43,270 nt of DNA from Helicobacteraceae bacterium (lineage in GTDB: Bacteria; Campylobacterota; Campylobacteria; Campylobacterales; Helicobacteraceae): positions 1 to 43,270 of the forward strand of contig CAAGLK010000127.1 in NCBI GenBank assembly GCA_900770765.1, read 5' to 3'. A program made the position numbers and the translations under genes. The notes beneath the pieces were generated by a model. That model did not search any database. It saw only the letters and a program-made list of their open reading frames with translations, and was not told the origin of the DNA. Shown here piece by piece: positions 9,279-18,593 of the stretch (position 1 is its first letter; each line of letters begins with the position of its first letter).

Positions 9279-10099
9279 TTTGCACTCCATTTTTGCAAAA
9301 AGTTAATCGCAAGGAGTAAAATAAAAGCCACAAATATCATAAAGCAGCCAATCGCCGAGGCTTCAGCATAGTTAAAAGAATCCAGCTTCCCTACAATTAC
9401 AATAGGCAAAATCTCACTTTCAAATGGTATATTTGAAGATACAAAAATAACAGACCCATATTCGCCTAAACCTCTAGCAAAGGCTAAAGCAAAGCCTGTT
9501 AATGCACTAGGTAGAATTGATGGCAAAATAACCTTAAAAAATGTTTGAGAAAAGCTAGCCCCCAAACTTGAAGCCGCCTCTAGACTTTGTGTATCTAAAT
9601 CCTTAATAACAGGCTCTAGCGTCCGCACGACAAATGGGATTCCTATAAAAATTAAAGCTACCACAACGCCTAAAAAACTCTTACCCTCTAAGCTAATATT
9701 AAAGATTCCAAACACTTGCCCTACAATGCCAGAAGAAGATAGTAAAAATGCAATTGATATTCCAGCTACCGCCGTTGGCAGTGCAAAAGGTAAATCAACT
9801 AAAGCCTCTAAGATTCGCTTAAATGGGAATTCATAACGACTTAAACTCCACGCTACAATAAAGCCTAAAATTAGATTAATAAAAGCCGCAACCGCCGCTG
9901 TTTGCAGCGAAAAGCTAAGGGCAAGTAAGACTTGCTTATCAAAAATAGTAGAAAAAAACGCAGAGATTCCAAGTTTTGAGCTAAAAATCACTAAAGCACA
10001 AATAGGAATAAGCACTAAAAAGCTAAAGTAAAGGACACCAAGCCCAAATGTTAGAGAAAAGCCCGGTAAAACCGAGCTTTTTATAAAATTATATTTCAT
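9275..10099 (-). CDS. cysT: Sulfate ABC transporter permease CysT (CysU)
   Basis: The second membrane subunit of the sulfate importer, 274 residues with about six transmembrane helices. The coupling loop reads EAASSLGASFSQTFFKVILPS, closely parallel to that of CysW, and PFALPTAVAGI is a conserved permease segment. Its start overlaps the stop of the binding-protein gene by one base (TAATG), and its stop overlaps cysW by four. It would pair with CysW to form the channel fed by the periplasmic binding protein. Confidence 0.95.
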   Translation of the reverse strand: MKYNFIKSSVLPGFSLTFGLGVLYFSFLVLIPICALVIFSSKLGISAFFSTIFDKQVLLALSFSLQTAAVAAFINLILGFIVAWSLSRYEFPFKRILEALVDLPFALPTAVAGISIAFLLSSSGIVGQVFGIFNISLEGKSFLGVVVALIFIGIPFVVRTLEPVIKDLDTQSLEAASSLGASFSQTFFKVILPSILPSALTGFALAFARGLGEYGSVIFVSSNIPFESEILPIVIVGKLDSFNYAEASAIGCFMIFVAFILLLAINFLQKWSAK

Positions 10100-11121
10100 T
10101 ATTTTTTCGCCTTAATTGCTTCAAAGATTTTATCAAACTCACCGCCGTCTTTGAAATTTTCGCTTTGAGCTTTATCCCAGCCGCCAAAATAATTAATATC
10201 AATTAACTCTAATTTAGGGAATTTTGCTTCATATTTTTTCGCTACAGATTCTAAAGATGGGCGATAATAGTATTTTGCCACTATTTCTTGCGCTTCCTCG
10301 CTATAGAGATGCTCTAAATATGCGGTTGCGACTTCACGCGTCCCTTTAGAATCCACGACAGAATCCACCACTGCAATAGGTGTTTGTGCTTTTATGCTTA
10401 AAGGTGGCACGACTATATCAAACTGCCCTCCTAGCTTCTCTAGTGCTAAATACGCTTCATTTTCCCATGCTAATAGAACATCGCCGATTTTGCGTTTTGT
10501 AAAGGTATTTGTCGCGCCTCTTGCACCAGTATCAAGCACAGGGACATTGCTATAAAGTTTTATTAAAAATTCTCGTGCCTTGTCTTTATCGCCATTATTT
10601 GCCTTTAATGCATAGCCTAAAGCGGCTAAGTGATTCCACCTTGCGCCGCCGCTTGTTTTAGGGTTTGGCGTAACCACCTTCACATCATCACGCACTAAAT
10701 CGCTCCAATCTTTAATGCCCTTAGGATTCCCTTTACGCACTAAAAATACGATTGTAGAATAATACGGCGTAGAATCATTTGCAAAGGAGCTTTGCCACTC
10801 TTTTTTAAGTTTGTCAGCATTTGCTATTGCATCAATATCATAAGCAAGGGCTAGAGTTACGACATCTGCGGCGTTTCCGTCAATTACACTTCTAGCTTGC
10901 GACCCGCTTCCGCCGTGGCTTTGATTAATTTTCACAGAATCGCCCGTTTTTTCTTTATAATATTTGCTAAATTCTGCATTATATTCTTTATAAAGCTCTC
11001 TTGTAGGGTCATAGCTTACATTTAAAAGCGTATAATCTTTAGCAAAACTTACACCACTAAGGGCTAAGCTTAGCCCTAAACTTAAAACTGCTTTTTTACC
11101 TAAATTTTTAATATTTAACAT
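10099..11121 (-). CDS. sbp: Periplasmic sulfate-binding protein
   Basis: This captures sulfate in the periplasm and delivers it to CysTWA. A signal peptide is clear: a basic start, a hydrophobic core (LSLGLSLALSGVSFA), and cleavage after AFA/FAK near residue 27. The mature start DYTLLNVSYDPTRELYKEYN is a hallmark of the sulfate/thiosulfate-binding family, as are SHGGSGSQARSV and NPKTSGGARWN. Sulfate versus thiosulfate preference cannot be decided from sequence. It is the first gene of the operon; AAGGAT precedes the ATG. Confidence 0.95.
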   Translation of the reverse strand: MLNIKNLGKKAVLSLGLSLALSGVSFAKDYTLLNVSYDPTRELYKEYNAEFSKYYKEKTGDSVKINQSHGGSGSQARSVIDGNAADVVTLALAYDIDAIANADKLKKEWQSSFANDSTPYYSTIVFLVRKGNPKGIKDWSDLVRDDVKVVTPNPKTSGGARWNHLAALGYALKANNGDKDKAREFLIKLYSNVPVLDTGARGATNTFTKRKIGDVLLAWENEAYLALEKLGGQFDIVVPPLSIKAQTPIAVVDSVVDSKGTREVATAYLEHLYSEEAQEIVAKYYYRPSLESVAKKYEAKFPKLELIDINYFGGWDKAQSENFKDGGEFDKIFEAIKAKK

Positions 11122-11629
11122 TTTTTATCCTTTAATAATATGCGATTCCACATTTTTAACAATTTTTGTCATTGCGAGAAAATTCGCAAGAATTTTCGTG
11201 GCAATCTAACATAATGTTTTATGCGGAATCTTAAATTAATATAAATCCATTTTGCAAAACGGATTCTAACTTTAACTTATCCTTAACACATTATGCTTAT
11301 AAAGCACTTTAAATTTTCTAATCTCGCCCCAAAAGGGCATACAATTAAAGCAATAAAAATAATAATTTCTAAAAATAAAATTTTTCATAACGCCCCTTTA
11401 GGTGGAATCTTAAATTAAATCGGCGAAATTATAGCATAAATTTTTTAAAATACAATATGTATTTAAAAATTTTAAATAAAATTATAAAAATTTAGATTCT
11501 ACCTTAATAATTAAAATGCAGTTTAATTAATTTTTAACTTAATAAACACTTAACACTCTATTAACTTTTAATTTAATTATCATTTATACAATGCCAAGTT
11601 TATTTTTAAAATTTAGGGAGATTCGTAAT
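11122..11629 (+). other. Intergenic region between divergent sbp and cytochrome c peroxidase
   Basis: About 500 bases that must hold the promoters for the leftward cys operon and the rightward peroxidase-chemoreceptor pair. It is very AT-rich. It contains one family A palindromic element (11166–11207), a short GC palindrome (GCCC/GGGC, 11326–11338) and several GAATC/GATTC sites. No convincing -10 box, operator or tRNA was found; several TATTAT/TATATT-like strings exist, but they are expected by chance at this base composition. Confidence 0.6.
11166..11207 (+). repeat. Family A palindromic repeat, copy 1
   Basis: Fixed ends TTGTCATTGCGA and GTGGCAATCT enclose a perfect stem, GAAAATTC/GAATTTTC (11178–11185 with 11190–11197), capped by the tetraloop GCAA. 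The outer ATTGC and GCAAT also pair, leaving a small internal loop (GA opposite GTG). It lies between sbp and its upstream region. The same ends with other stems recur at 14357, 40248, 40302 and 43050. Confidence 0.85.
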
Positions 11630-12553
11630 ATGCGGATTTTAATAATCACTTTTATTTTCTTATTTTCTAATTTTTTATTTGCTAAAAGCGGAGTTTTTGA
11701 AAACATTACGCCAATACCGGATTCCATCCCTTATGATAAAGAAAAGGCGGCATTGGGGAAGAGGATTTATTTAGATAAAAGATTTTCAAAAGATGGAACT
11801 ATTGCATGTGCTAGCTGTCATGGGCTAGATAGTTTTGGCGTGGATAATTTGCCAACTTCGCCGGGCGTGGGCGGAGCGCTAGGCGACCATAATAGCCCAA
11901 CTTCTTTTAATGCGGCTTTTAACTTCGTGCAGTTTTGGAACGGAAGAGCGCCTGATTTAGTAGAGCAAGCTAAGGGACCATTTTTAAATCCTGTTGAGAT
12001 GGCGATGAGTGAGAGTGGCGTAGTAGAAGTGGCTAAAAAATATTATGAAAGTGATTTTAAGCGGCTTTATGGTGAGGTTAGTTTCCATAATGTAGCGGAT
12101 TCTGTGGCGGAGTTTGAAAAAACGCTAATTACGCCTAACTCGCCTTTTGATAGATATTTAAAAGGTGATGAAAGGGCAATTTCACAAAGGGCGAAGGAAG
12201 GCTATGCGGAATTTCGTCAAAATGGCTGTATCTCTTGCCATCAAGGCGTAAATATCGGTGGGAATATGTATCAAAAGTTTGGAATCTTTAAGCCTTATCC
12301 TAACACTGCGATTTTGGGGAGATATGCGGTTACAAATAATGAAGCTGATAAAATGGTCTTTAAAGTGCCAAGCCTTAGAAATATCGCTAAAACCGCTCCA
12401 TATTTCCACGATGGAAGCACTGCTACGCTTGAAATCGCCGTGCAATTAATGGCTTATTATCAGCTTGGCAAATTTTTAGATAATGATACAACTAGTAAAA
12501 TCGTAGAATTTTTAGAAACACTAACAGGAGAGGTGCCAAATGCAGCAAAATAG
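11630..12553 (+). CDS. Di-haem cytochrome c peroxidase
   Basis: A periplasmic enzyme of the CcpA/MauG family that reduces hydrogen peroxide with electrons from cytochrome c. A signal peptide (MRILIITFIFLFSNFLFA) precedes two haem sites: CASCH at about residues 60–64 and CISCH near 200. The conserved N-terminal-domain stretches LPTSPGVGG and FNAAFNFVQFWNGRA and the C-terminal PYFHDGS are typical. ATG 11630 is chosen because AGGGAG sits nine bases upstream and it begins the signal peptide exactly; the longer frame from 11591 would bury the signal. The gene overlaps the downstream chemoreceptor by 14 bases, which suggests that the two act in the same response. Confidence 0.93.
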   Translation: MRILIITFIFLFSNFLFAKSGVFENITPIPDSIPYDKEKAALGKRIYLDKRFSKDGTIACASCHGLDSFGVDNLPTSPGVGGALGDHNSPTSFNAAFNFVQFWNGRAPDLVEQAKGPFLNPVEMAMSESGVVEVAKKYYESDFKRLYGEVSFHNVADSVAEFEKTLITPNSPFDRYLKGDERAISQRAKEGYAEFRQNGCISCHQGVNIGGNMYQKFGIFKPYPNTAILGRYAVTNNEADKMVFKVPSLRNIAKTAPYFHDGSTATLEIAVQLMAYYQLGKFLDNDTTSKIVEFLETLTGEVPNAAK

Positions 12554-14321
12554 GCGATTTTCTTTTCTTTATCAATTTGTGATTTTATCCGCTCTTGTGC
12601 TTATTTTTGTCCTTTTGCTTTTGTTTTTAATCTTTAATAATTACAAAACGCAAATGCAAAATGCAAAGGTGATAAATACGCTAACGCAGCTAAGTGAGCT
12701 TGATTTGCGGCTTGATAATACCTTTAAAAATCCTTTTGGGCTTATTAATTATGATGAAAGTGTGGAAAATGTAAAGGCGTTTAAAAGTGATTTAGCATTT
12801 TTGAAAAGCTACATAAACACAAGCGAGATTGAGCGGACTTTTAATCAAAAGGCTGAGCAGCTAGAGCGATTTAAAAGTGCAAATTCCATTGCGTCTAATT
12901 CTAAAATTTATCTTTTTGAGCTTCATCAAGAAATTACGCGTCTAAGCGAGACTACAAACACAAATTTAAAGGCATTAACAAGGCTTACAAATCATATTTT
13001 AGCCTCTGTAGGCGTGGAAAATGTATTGCAAAAAAGCGTTTTAGGCGAGTTAGCGGCACTTGTAGTAGAGCTTGAGAAGTTAAATTTCAAAGAAGAAGAA
13101 GCCGTGCTATTTACACTGCATTTTAAAGAAACGCTAAAGCAAGTTAGCGTTATGGAGGCTAACTCTACGCTATTTAGAAGTGGAATCCTAAGCGAGACAA
13201 TAGCTAAAACTACGCAAAACACACAAGCGAATTTAGATAATCTAAATAAAAATAAGCTATATATCGCTATTGCGGTATTTGTGATTACGCTACTTTTGCT
13301 TACATTTTTTATTATTTTAACGCTTAAAAAGGTGATTATCCCTATATCATTGCTTGAGAGTTTAAGTGCGAATCTCGCTAGTAAAGGTGCGAATCTTAAG
13401 CAGAGATTAAATATTAATCCAAAAAGTGAGTTAGGTAAAAGTGCAAGCTATATTAATACCTTTATAGAAGTGATTGAAAAGGCGATTTTAGAAGCAAGTG
13501 ATAACGCACATAGGAATCTTAATAATTCTAAAGATTTAGAAAATAATGCAAGTGCGTTAGAGAAAAATGCAAATATCCAGCATAATCAAATAAGCACGAT
13601 AAAAGAAATTAGCAATAGCTTAGAATCTCATATAAATAACACACAAAGCCAAGCAAAAAGCACAATAGAACAAACGCAAGAGATAAACTCCCTTATGGAA
13701 AAGACGCAAAATACGCTAAATGAGCTTGTCGCATTAATTACAAAAAGTAGTGAATCCGAAATGGTAATTATGGATAATATGGAAAACTTAGCGCAAAGTG
13801 CAGATAATGTAAAAAATATCACAAATGAAATCAAAGAAATCGCCGACCAGACGAATTTATTAGCCCTTAATGCTGCTATTGAAGCCGCAAGAGCTGGCGA
13901 GCATGGGAGAGGCTTTGCCGTGGTGGCAGATGAGGTAAGAAAGCTAGCAGATAAAACTACAAAATCGCTAAATAATATTAACTCCACAATTTCAAGCATA
14001 GTAGAGCAAATCCACAATAATAAAAATAATATGAGTCAAATCCATCAAGCAATGGGGCAGACAATGGGTGTAGCCGATGATTTACAAGGCGAAGTGCAAG
14101 AGGCTATAAGAGAGTTAAAAGATAGCATAGAAACTACAAATGCACTAATTGCTAAAAATACAGAAGCCTTAGCACAAATGGGTGTTTTAGATTCTAACTT
14201 AAGCGAAAATGCAAAACTTACAAATAAAGTTCAAGCCCTATCGCATTCTATTAATGATATTTCAAAAGGTATTTTAAGCGATGCGACAAATCTCTCACAA
14301 AAGCTAGAAAACTTTGAGTAA
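12540..14321 (+). CDS. Methyl-accepting chemotaxis protein
   Basis: A transmembrane chemoreceptor: TM1 at about residues 8–33, a roughly 200-residue periplasmic helical sensor, TM2 at about 239–263, then a cytoplasmic coiled coil. The signalling hairpin tip is unmistakable at about 434–470 (DQTNLLALNAAIEAARAGEH, then GRGFAVVADEVRKLA). The sensor shows no recognisable PAS or Cache motif and may be a helical bundle; the ligand cannot be named. ATG 12540 is preceded by AGGAG and lies inside the end of the peroxidase gene, so translation is probably coupled. This makes a link to peroxide or periplasmic redox sensing plausible, but that is inference from context only. Confidence 0.93.
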   Translation: MQQNRRFSFLYQFVILSALVLIFVLLLLFLIFNNYKTQMQNAKVINTLTQLSELDLRLDNTFKNPFGLINYDESVENVKAFKSDLAFLKSYINTSEIERTFNQKAEQLERFKSANSIASNSKIYLFELHQEITRLSETTNTNLKALTRLTNHILASVGVENVLQKSVLGELAALVVELEKLNFKEEEAVLFTLHFKETLKQVSVMEANSTLFRSGILSETIAKTTQNTQANLDNLNKNKLYIAIAVFVITLLLLTFFIILTLKKVIIPISLLESLSANLASKGANLKQRLNINPKSELGKSASYINTFIEVIEKAILEASDNAHRNLNNSKDLENNASALEKNANIQHNQISTIKEISNSLESHINNTQSQAKSTIEQTQEINSLMEKTQNTLNELVALITKSSESEMVIMDNMENLAQSADNVKNITNEIKEIADQTNLLALNAAIEAARAGEHGRGFAVVADEVRKLADKTTKSLNNINSTISSIVEQIHNNKNNMSQIHQAMGQTMGVADDLQGEVQEAIRELKDSIETTNALIAKNTEALAQMGVLDSNLSENAKLTNKVQALSHSINDISKGILSDATNLSQKLENFE

Positions 14322-14356
14322 ATTTTCTAGTTAAATTTGCAACTCCACATTATTTT

Positions 14357-14397
14357 TTGTCATTGCGAGAGTTTTCGTAAGAAAACTCGTGGCAATT
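14357..14397 (+). repeat. Family A palindromic repeat, copy 2
   Basis: Fixed ends TTGTCATTGCGA and GTGGCAATTT surround the stem GAGTTTTC/GAAAACTC (rotated one base within the fixed ends), capped by GTAA. The stem sequence differs from copy 1, but the pairing and a GNRA-type loop are kept. It lies in the 235-base gap between the chemoreceptor gene and mnmG. Confidence 0.85.
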
Positions 14398-14520
14398 TAC
14401 ATTATATTTTGTATCTAAATAGCTTAATTACTCCAGCTTTTTCAAGCCTAGTAATAAAAGATAGAGAATCCATTATTTTGTGATGATAGAGTAGATAAAT
14501 AGCTTATTAAAACTTTTAGT

Positions 14521-14526
14521 TATAAT
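14521..14526 (+). promoter_or_regulatory. -10 box for mnmG
   Basis: A perfect TATAAT 31 bases before the mnmG ATG, in the only gap upstream of this gene. AAGG at 14547–14550 is the ribosome-binding site. It would start the long plus-strand housekeeping run. Confidence 0.5.
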
Positions 14527-14556
14527 TTTAAAAATTTATGCTATTTAAGGTTAAAA

Positions 14557-16524
14557 ATGAAATATGATGTAATTGTAATTGGCGGTGGGCATGCTGGGAT
14601 TGAAGCGGCACATATAGCGGCTAAAATGGGGGCTAGAGTGCTACTTTTAACTATGCTTGTAGAGCAAATTGGCGCGGCTAGCTGCAACCCTGCTGTTGGC
14701 GGGCTTGGCAAAGGGCATTTAGTAAAAGAAATTGACGCATTAGGCGGCGTTATGGGATATATAACTGATAAAAGTGGAATCCAATTTAGAACGCTTAATG
14801 CCTCTAAAGGTCCCGCCGTGCGTGGCACTAGAGCGCAAATTGATATGGATAGATATAAGATTCTAGCTAGAGATTTACTATACAATACAAAAAATTTAGA
14901 AATAGCTCAACTTAGCGTGGAATCCTTAATTTTAAATAGTGAAAAAACTGCAGTTTGCGGCGTTAAAACAAGCATAGGTAAAGAATATTTTGCAAAAAAG
15001 GTAATTTTAACCACAGGGACATTTTTGCGTGGCAAAATCCACATAGGCGAAAATACTTCTTATAATGGTAGGGCTGGGGAGCCACCTGCAAAGGAATTAG
15101 GCGAGAATCTAAGAGAGCTTGGATTAGATATTGGGCGGCTTAAAACAGGCACTTGTGCTAGGATTCGGGCAAGTAGCATTGATTTTAGTAATTTAGAAAA
15201 GCATTATGGCGATACTCCAGCGCCTTATTTTAGTAAAAGAACGCAACAAGAATTAGGCGATGCGGAGTTTAAGCCTACGCAGCTGCCTTGTTTTGTAACT
15301 TATACAAATAAAAATTCACATAAAATTATTAGAGATAATTTCCATCGCGCACCTATGTTTACCGGGCAAATTGAAGGCGTAGGACCTCGCTACTGCCCTA
15401 GCATTGAGGATAAGGTAAATCGCTTTAGCGATAAAGAGCGGCACCAGCTATTTTTAGAACCACAAACACTAGAGGCAAATGAATATTATATAAATGGTTT
15501 AACAACTTCACTGCCATTTTCCGTGCAAGAGGAGTTAATAAGAAGCATTGATGGGCTAGAAAATGCCGAGATTGTGCGGTATGGCTATGCTATTGAGTAT
15601 GATTATGTGAATCCTACTGAGCTAAAACACACACTAGAGACAAAAAAGATTAAGAATTTATACTGCGCAGGGCAAATAAATGGCACAACAGGCTATGAAG
15701 AAGCAGGCGCTCAAGGAATCTTTGCAGGTATTAATGCAGCATTAAGTGCAAAAGGGCAAGATGAAATTACGCTAAGACGAGATGAGGCTTATATTGGTGT
15801 GCTAGTAGATGATTTAGTAACTAAAGGCACAAAAGAACCTTATAGAATGTTTAGCTCTAGGGCTGAGTATCGGCTGATATTACGAGAGGGGAATGCGATT
15901 TTTAGACTTGGTGAAATTGCCTATAAGCTAGGATTAATGGAAGAAGCGGAGTTTAGAGAATTGCAAAAAGATATAGCCGATATTGCAGAAGCTAAGGCGT
16001 GGCTAGATGGTGAATATATTACGCCAAATAGCGAGTTTTTAGGATTCTTAGAATCTATTGGCGAGAATAAAATTAGTGATAAATGTGCTTTAAGCGTGAT
16101 TGTGGCTAGGCGGAGCTTTGAATTAGACAAGTTTTTAAAACTGCTTGATTTTATTGGTGGGCGAAAAATAGATGATAGAAAGAAGAGGGCAGAAAGCGGT
16201 GAGCAAAATGAGAAGGTGGAATCTAAAATGCCAGAATTCTCTAGCTTTTCTAAAAGGGCATTAGAGGAGCTTTTAGTAGAAATAAAATATAGTAGCTATA
16301 TTAAAAAGCAAGAGAGTATGATTGCAAATATGGATAAAATGCTAAGCGTTAAGATTCCGCCTAATTTTGACTATGATGCGGCGGTTGGGCTGGGCTTAGA
16401 AGTGATAGAAAAGTTAAAAAGATTCCAGCCAAAAAGCCTTTTTGAAGCAAGTGAAATTAGCGGTGTAACACCTGCGAGTTTAGAGGTGCTGCAGTTGTAT
16501 GTGCATTTTCATAATAAAAAATAG
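14557..16524 (+). CDS. mnmG: tRNA wobble-uridine modification enzyme MnmG (GidA)
   Basis: MnmG is an FAD enzyme that, with the GTPase MnmE, installs a carboxymethylaminomethyl group on the wobble uridine of several tRNAs. The N-terminal FAD-binding loop is GGGHAGIEAA. Family stretches include SCNPAVGGLGKGHLVKEIDALGG, here split by a few ordinary changes, TGTFLRG, and GINAALSAKG near the second nucleotide site. At 655 residues it is slightly longer than usual: a charged stretch at about residues 540–557 (RKKRAESGEQNEKVESK) looks like a lineage-specific insertion and resembles one in uvrA of this window. Confidence 0.97.
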   Translation: MKYDVIVIGGGHAGIEAAHIAAKMGARVLLLTMLVEQIGAASCNPAVGGLGKGHLVKEIDALGGVMGYITDKSGIQFRTLNASKGPAVRGTRAQIDMDRYKILARDLLYNTKNLEIAQLSVESLILNSEKTAVCGVKTSIGKEYFAKKVILTTGTFLRGKIHIGENTSYNGRAGEPPAKELGENLRELGLDIGRLKTGTCARIRASSIDFSNLEKHYGDTPAPYFSKRTQQELGDAEFKPTQLPCFVTYTNKNSHKIIRDNFHRAPMFTGQIEGVGPRYCPSIEDKVNRFSDKERHQLFLEPQTLEANEYYINGLTTSLPFSVQEELIRSIDGLENAEIVRYGYAIEYDYVNPTELKHTLETKKIKNLYCAGQINGTTGYEEAGAQGIFAGINAALSAKGQDEITLRRDEAYIGVLVDDLVTKGTKEPYRMFSSRAEYRLILREGNAIFRLGEIAYKLGLMEEAEFRELQKDIADIAEAKAWLDGEYITPNSEFLGFLESIGENKISDKCALSVIVARRSFELDKFLKLLDFIGGRKIDDRKKRAESGEQNEKVESKMPEFSSFSKRALEELLVEIKYSSYIKKQESMIANMDKMLSVKIPPNFDYDAAVGLGLEVIEKLKRFQPKSLFEASEISGVTPASLEVLQLYVHFHNKK

Positions 16525-16564
16525 ATTTAGTAAAGTATTAAAGCATTTTTTAGTGATATTACGC

Positions 16565-16570
16565 TAAAAT
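16565..16570 (+). promoter_or_regulatory. Possible -10 box for ctpA-purCSQ
   Basis: TAAAAT, one change from TATAAT, 34 bases before the protease ATG in a 74-base gap. It would serve the protease and the purine genes behind it. Low information in such AT-rich sequence. Confidence 0.3.
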
Positions 16571-16604
16571 CTTAGCTTTATTTTATTTTTAGGGTTGTGT
16601 GAAA

Positions 16605-17864
16605 ATGAAACAATTTAATAGGATTTTATGGTTTTTTAGCCTTGTGTTTTTAGGATTCCAGAGTGTTTTAGTGGCGGAGGAATCTAGGCTTGATGCGTAT
16701 AATAAATTGCGTAAAGTAATTGGCACGGTTGAGAAATATTATGTAGATGAGCTTAGCTTAAATGAAATTGTGGATAAGGCTATTAATGGGCTTTTAGCAA
16801 ATTTAGACGCACATTCTGCTTATTTAGATGAAAAAGATTTTGAGGATTTAAAGATTCAAACTGATGGCGAGTTTGGCGGCATTGGAATCACAATTGCACT
16901 AAAAGATAATGCAATTACAATTATTGCACCAATTGAGGGTACACCTGGCGATAAAGTAGGCTTAAAAAGTGGTGATATTATCTTAAAAATAAACGATGAA
17001 AGCACTTTAAAAATGAGTATTGATGATGCTGTAAATCGTATGCGTGGGAAGCCAAAGACAAAAGTGCAGCTAACAATTGTTAGGAAAAATGAGCCTAAGC
17101 CTTTAGTGTTTGATATTATTAGAGATAATATTAAAGTGGAATCCGTGTATGCAAAAGCGATTGAGAATACTAATTATGTATATTTAAGAGTTACTTCATT
17201 TGATAAAAGCGTTACAAATCAAGTTGAGGATATTTTAAGAAAATACAAACAAATTGATGGAATCGTGCTTGATTTACGCAATAATCCTGGCGGTCTTTTA
17301 AATCAAGCAGTTGGACTTAGTGATTTATTCTTAAAAGATGGAATCATTGTTTCACAAAAAGGTAGAATTAAAGATGAAAATATCGTATATAGGGCGACAA
17401 ACCACACTCCTTATGGTGCTATTCCGCTTGTTGTTTTAATTAATAATGGAAGTGCTAGTGCGAGTGAAATTGTCGCTGGTGCTATACAAGATAATAAAAG
17501 AGGGGTGCTTGTAGGCGAGGGTAGCTTTGGTAAAGGCAGTGTGCAAGTGATATTGCCAACGGAAAAAAAGGAGGCATTGCGTTTAACTATCGCTAGATAT
17601 TATTTGCCAAGTGGGCGGACGATTCAAGCGGTAGGAGTTAGCCCTGATATTGAAGTATCTCCTGGCGTGGTGCCAAATGAAAGTGGAATCACAATTAAAG
17701 AAGCCGATTTGCAAAAGCATTTAGAAGAGGAGCTTGCTAAAGTGGAACCTAAAAAAGAGAAAGTTAAAGAAGACCCAAAACACACGATAACACAAAAGCA
17801 AATTTTAGATGATATCCAGCTAAAAAGTGCGATTGATGTGCTAAAAGTTTATAAAGTTTTATAA
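16605..17864 (+). CDS. ctpA: C-terminal processing protease (S41 family)
   Basis: An exported serine protease that trims C-termini of periplasmic or membrane proteins. Order of features: a signal or anchor segment (residues 1–24), a helical region, a PDZ domain at about 85–165 that recognises substrates, and the S41 catalytic core. The catalytic serine lies in GSASASE (about 282–288) and the lysine in GKGSVQ (about residue 310), the Ser–Lys dyad of this family. ATG 16605 is chosen over GTG 16599 because AGGG at 16591–16594 is spaced about ten bases from it and only four from the GTG. It heads a cluster matching C. jejuni Cj0511–Cj0516 as I recall it. Confidence 0.95.
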   Translation: MKQFNRILWFFSLVFLGFQSVLVAEESRLDAYNKLRKVIGTVEKYYVDELSLNEIVDKAINGLLANLDAHSAYLDEKDFEDLKIQTDGEFGGIGITIALKDNAITIIAPIEGTPGDKVGLKSGDIILKINDESTLKMSIDDAVNRMRGKPKTKVQLTIVRKNEPKPLVFDIIRDNIKVESVYAKAIENTNYVYLRVTSFDKSVTNQVEDILRKYKQIDGIVLDLRNNPGGLLNQAVGLSDLFLKDGIIVSQKGRIKDENIVYRATNHTPYGAIPLVVLINNGSASASEIVAGAIQDNKRGVLVGEGSFGKGSVQVILPTEKKEALRLTIARYYLPSGRTIQAVGVSPDIEVSPGVVPNESGITIKEADLQKHLEEELAKVEPKKEKVKEDPKHTITQKQILDDIQLKSAIDVLKVYKVL

Positions 17865-17873
17865 GGAGTGAAA

Positions 17874-18584
17874 ATGGAGCAAAAAGAATTACTTTATGAG
17901 GGCAAAGGAAAAAAACTTTATAAAACAAGCGATGAAAACTTGCTATTATCGTTTTTTAAAGATGATTTAACGGCTTTTAATGCAGAGAAAAAAGGAAGCG
18001 AAAGCGGTAAAGGTGCGCTAAATTGTAAAATTTCTACAGAAATTTTTAAGCTTTTAGAAAAACATGGAATTAAAACGCATTTTGTAGAAATGAGTGCGGA
18101 TAATTTAATGCTATGCAAAAAAGTAAAAATAATTCCTATTGAAGTTGTAGTAAGAAATGTAGCGACAGGCTCTTTAAGTAAAAGATTAGGCTTAGAAGAG
18201 GGTAAGAATTTGCCTTTTACTTTAGTTGAGTTTTATTATAAAGATGATTCTTTAGGCGACCCATTAATTAATGATGAGCATGCATTGATTTTAGGCTGTG
18301 TGGATGCGGTGGAATCTTTAGATATTTTGCGTAAAATTGGGCGAGATGTGAATAATGTATTAAGAGAGTTTTTTGATAAAAAGAATTTGATTTTAGTTGA
18401 TTTTAAACTTGAATTTGGCGTGGATTGCGATGGAAATATTATTGTAGCAGATGAAATTACGCCGGATTCTTGTAGATTTTGGGATAAGGATACGAAGGAA
18501 AAATTAGATAAAGATAGATTCCGCCAAGATTTAGGAAATGTCAAAATGGCTTATGAAGAGATTCTAAAAAGAATTTTAAATTAA
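17874..18584 (+). CDS. purC: SAICAR synthetase (purine synthesis)
   Basis: PurC joins aspartate to the imidazole carboxylate intermediate of purine synthesis using ATP. Conserved stretches are visible: LLYEGKGKKLY at the start, the catalytic-region VVRNVATGSL, and VDFKLEFG followed by VADEITPDSCRFWD. The length of 236 residues is typical of bacterial single-domain PurC. ATG 17874 is chosen over GTG 17868, because AAGGAG (17863–17868) lies five bases before the ATG and overlaps the GTG. It is followed after nine bases by purS. Confidence 0.97.
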   Translation: MEQKELLYEGKGKKLYKTSDENLLLSFFKDDLTAFNAEKKGSESGKGALNCKISTEIFKLLEKHGIKTHFVEMSADNLMLCKKVKIIPIEVVVRNVATGSLSKRLGLEEGKNLPFTLVEFYYKDDSLGDPLINDEHALILGCVDAVESLDILRKIGRDVNNVLREFFDKKNLILVDFKLEFGVDCDGNIIVADEITPDSCRFWDKDTKEKLDKDRFRQDLGNVKMAYEEILKRILN

Positions 18585-18593
18585 AGGGTGTTT

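Noticed and set aside
14304..14330. CTAGAAAA/TTTTCTAG hairpin over the chemoreceptor stop as a terminator
   Set aside because: The stem is AT-rich, the loop is eleven bases and no T-run follows.
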